Below, piece after piece: positions 6,380-6,626 of a DNA stretch of 6,626 nt (position 1 is its first letter; the number at the start of each line of letters is the position of its first letter). The notes under the pieces are model-generated. The model was not told where the DNA came from. It was given only the letters and a program-made list of their open reading frames with translations, and searched no databases. Location of the stretch: contig DTYD01000145.1 in the NCBI GenBank assembly GCA_012962055.1, positions 1 to 6,626 of the forward strand, read 5' to 3'. Made by a program: the position numbers and the translations under genes. The DNA comes from Hadesarchaea archaeon (GTDB lineage: Archaea > Hadarchaeota > Hadarchaeia > Hadarchaeales > Hadarchaeaceae).

Positions 6380-6555
6380 TTTTTCTCCCCCGAAAACCGA
6401 CCGTCTTCGCCGCGTCCCAAGGTGGATTCTCTGGCGGTCGCTTGGACGCAAAGGCATCGCGAAGCTGGCATAACCCTTATTCCGCCATCATCACCCACGC
6501 CCGGTGTAAGCGTACAGCACGTCTCTTTCACCTGTACCTCAAGGACCTCCTCCAT
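6376..6555 (-). CDS. possible leader ORF upstream of hisC, doubtful
   Basis: A 59-codon frame starts at ATG 6555, 7 nt after a GGAGGG SD-like site (6563-6568), and its TGA overlaps the hisC ATG as ATGA, the same arrangement as other junctions in this operon. An in-frame ATG at 6570 is an alternative that could be read leaderless from the predicted promoter. The product starts MEEVLEVQVKETCC, then becomes Gly/Arg-rich and unlike a normal folded protein; it has five Cys and no His, so it is not a classic histidine-codon attenuator peptide. I recognise no family. It may be a real small protein, a translated leader that delivers ribosomes to hisC, or chance. The second half coincides with a predicted RNA stem-loop. 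Confidence 0.3.
   Translation of the reverse strand: MEEVLEVQVKETCCTLTPGVGDDGGIRVMPASRCLCVQATARESTLGRGEDGRFSGEKK
6385..6391 (-). promoter_or_regulatory. hisC: ribosome binding site fixing the hisC start
   Basis: GGGGGAG on the minus strand lies 5 nt (all A) before the ATG at 6379. It favours this ATG over the in-frame ATG at 6457 and lies just downstream of the predicted leader structure. Confidence 0.7.
6398..6464 (-). promoter_or_regulatory. predicted leader stem-loop with possible pseudoknot before hisC
   Basis: In the minus-strand RNA, CUUCGC (6459-6464) can pair with GCGAAG (6405-6410), and nested inside it GCGUCCAAG (6441-6449) can pair with CUUGGGACGC (6412-6421), nine base pairs with one bulged G, closing a 19-nt loop (6422-6440). 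The first six loop bases, CGACCG (6435-6440), are complementary to CGGUCG (6398-6403), which directly follows the stem and lies 6 nt before the hisC SD. That would make a pseudoknot, or a switch between two foldings. Pairing was found by eye; no folding energy or comparative evidence is available. Confidence 0.35.
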
Positions 6556-6586
6556 GGCACATCCCTCCATAAATCGGTCATTTTTG

Positions 6587-6594
6587 TATATAAA
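6587..6594 (-). promoter_or_regulatory. archaeal TATA box of the his operon
   Basis: The minus strand reads TTTATATA in a very AT-rich stretch (6571-6626) directly upstream of GC-rich transcribed sequence, preceded by an A-rich run that could act as the TFB recognition element. With the usual archaeal spacing (box centre about 26 nt upstream), transcription would start near 6564, just before the leader ORF and about 185 nt before hisC. No other comparable promoter is visible between here and position 1, in line with one long his transcript. Confidence 0.6.
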
Positions 6595-6626
6595 TTTTAC
6601 CATATTTATTGAAAAAGTAGAAATTA

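Noticed and set aside
6380..6457. N-terminal extension of HisC from the ATG at 6457
   Set aside because: The 26 residues are Arg-rich and unlike HisC, while a good SD is placed for the ATG at 6379.
6376..6564. Histidine-codon attenuator as in enteric his operons
   Set aside because: The leader frame contains no His codon, and no U-run terminator follows the stem-loop.

Overview
The window is most of a histidine biosynthesis operon, all on the minus strand, so it is read from the right end (about 6565) towards position 1. The gene order in transcription direction is: promoter and ~185-nt leader, hisC, hisG, hisA, hisB, hisD, a 69-residue unknown protein, a nucleotidyltransferase-fold protein, hisE, hisI, then a membrane protein (SpoIIM/DUF95-like) cut by the window edge. 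No convincing gene lies on the plus strand.

The source is most likely an archaeon; I cannot name the lineage. Three signs point that way. A TATA box (TTTATATA) sits the right distance upstream of the leader. HisA carries the T-x-V-D-V-E-G form of its loop, which I associate with archaeal HisA. HisB has the shortened G-D-x-x-H-H-x-x-E-D form of its first metal motif. HisG is the long form with its own C-terminal regulatory domain, HisB is monofunctional, and HisE and HisI are separate proteins. GTG and TTG starts are common, and strong Shine-Dalgarno (SD) sequences decide most of them.

The genes are tightly packed: four-base stop/start overlaps or gaps of 1 to 19 nt. HisG, HisE, HisI and HisA would carry out the first four steps (PRPP + ATP to PRFAR), HisB and HisC the dehydration and transamination, and HisD the last oxidation. 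HisF and HisH (imidazole-glycerol-phosphate synthase) and a histidinol-phosphate phosphatase are not in the window.

The unexpected parts are: (1) a two-gene cassette between hisD and hisE, a small charged protein plus an AbiEii/DUF6036-like nucleotidyltransferase, arranged like a toxin-antitoxin pair but translationally integrated with the his genes; (2) a long leader upstream of hisC that holds a possible 59-codon ORF ending in the hisC start codon and a nested stem-loop with possible pseudoknot pairing next to the hisC ribosome binding site; (3) a HisB lacking a normally conserved arginine.
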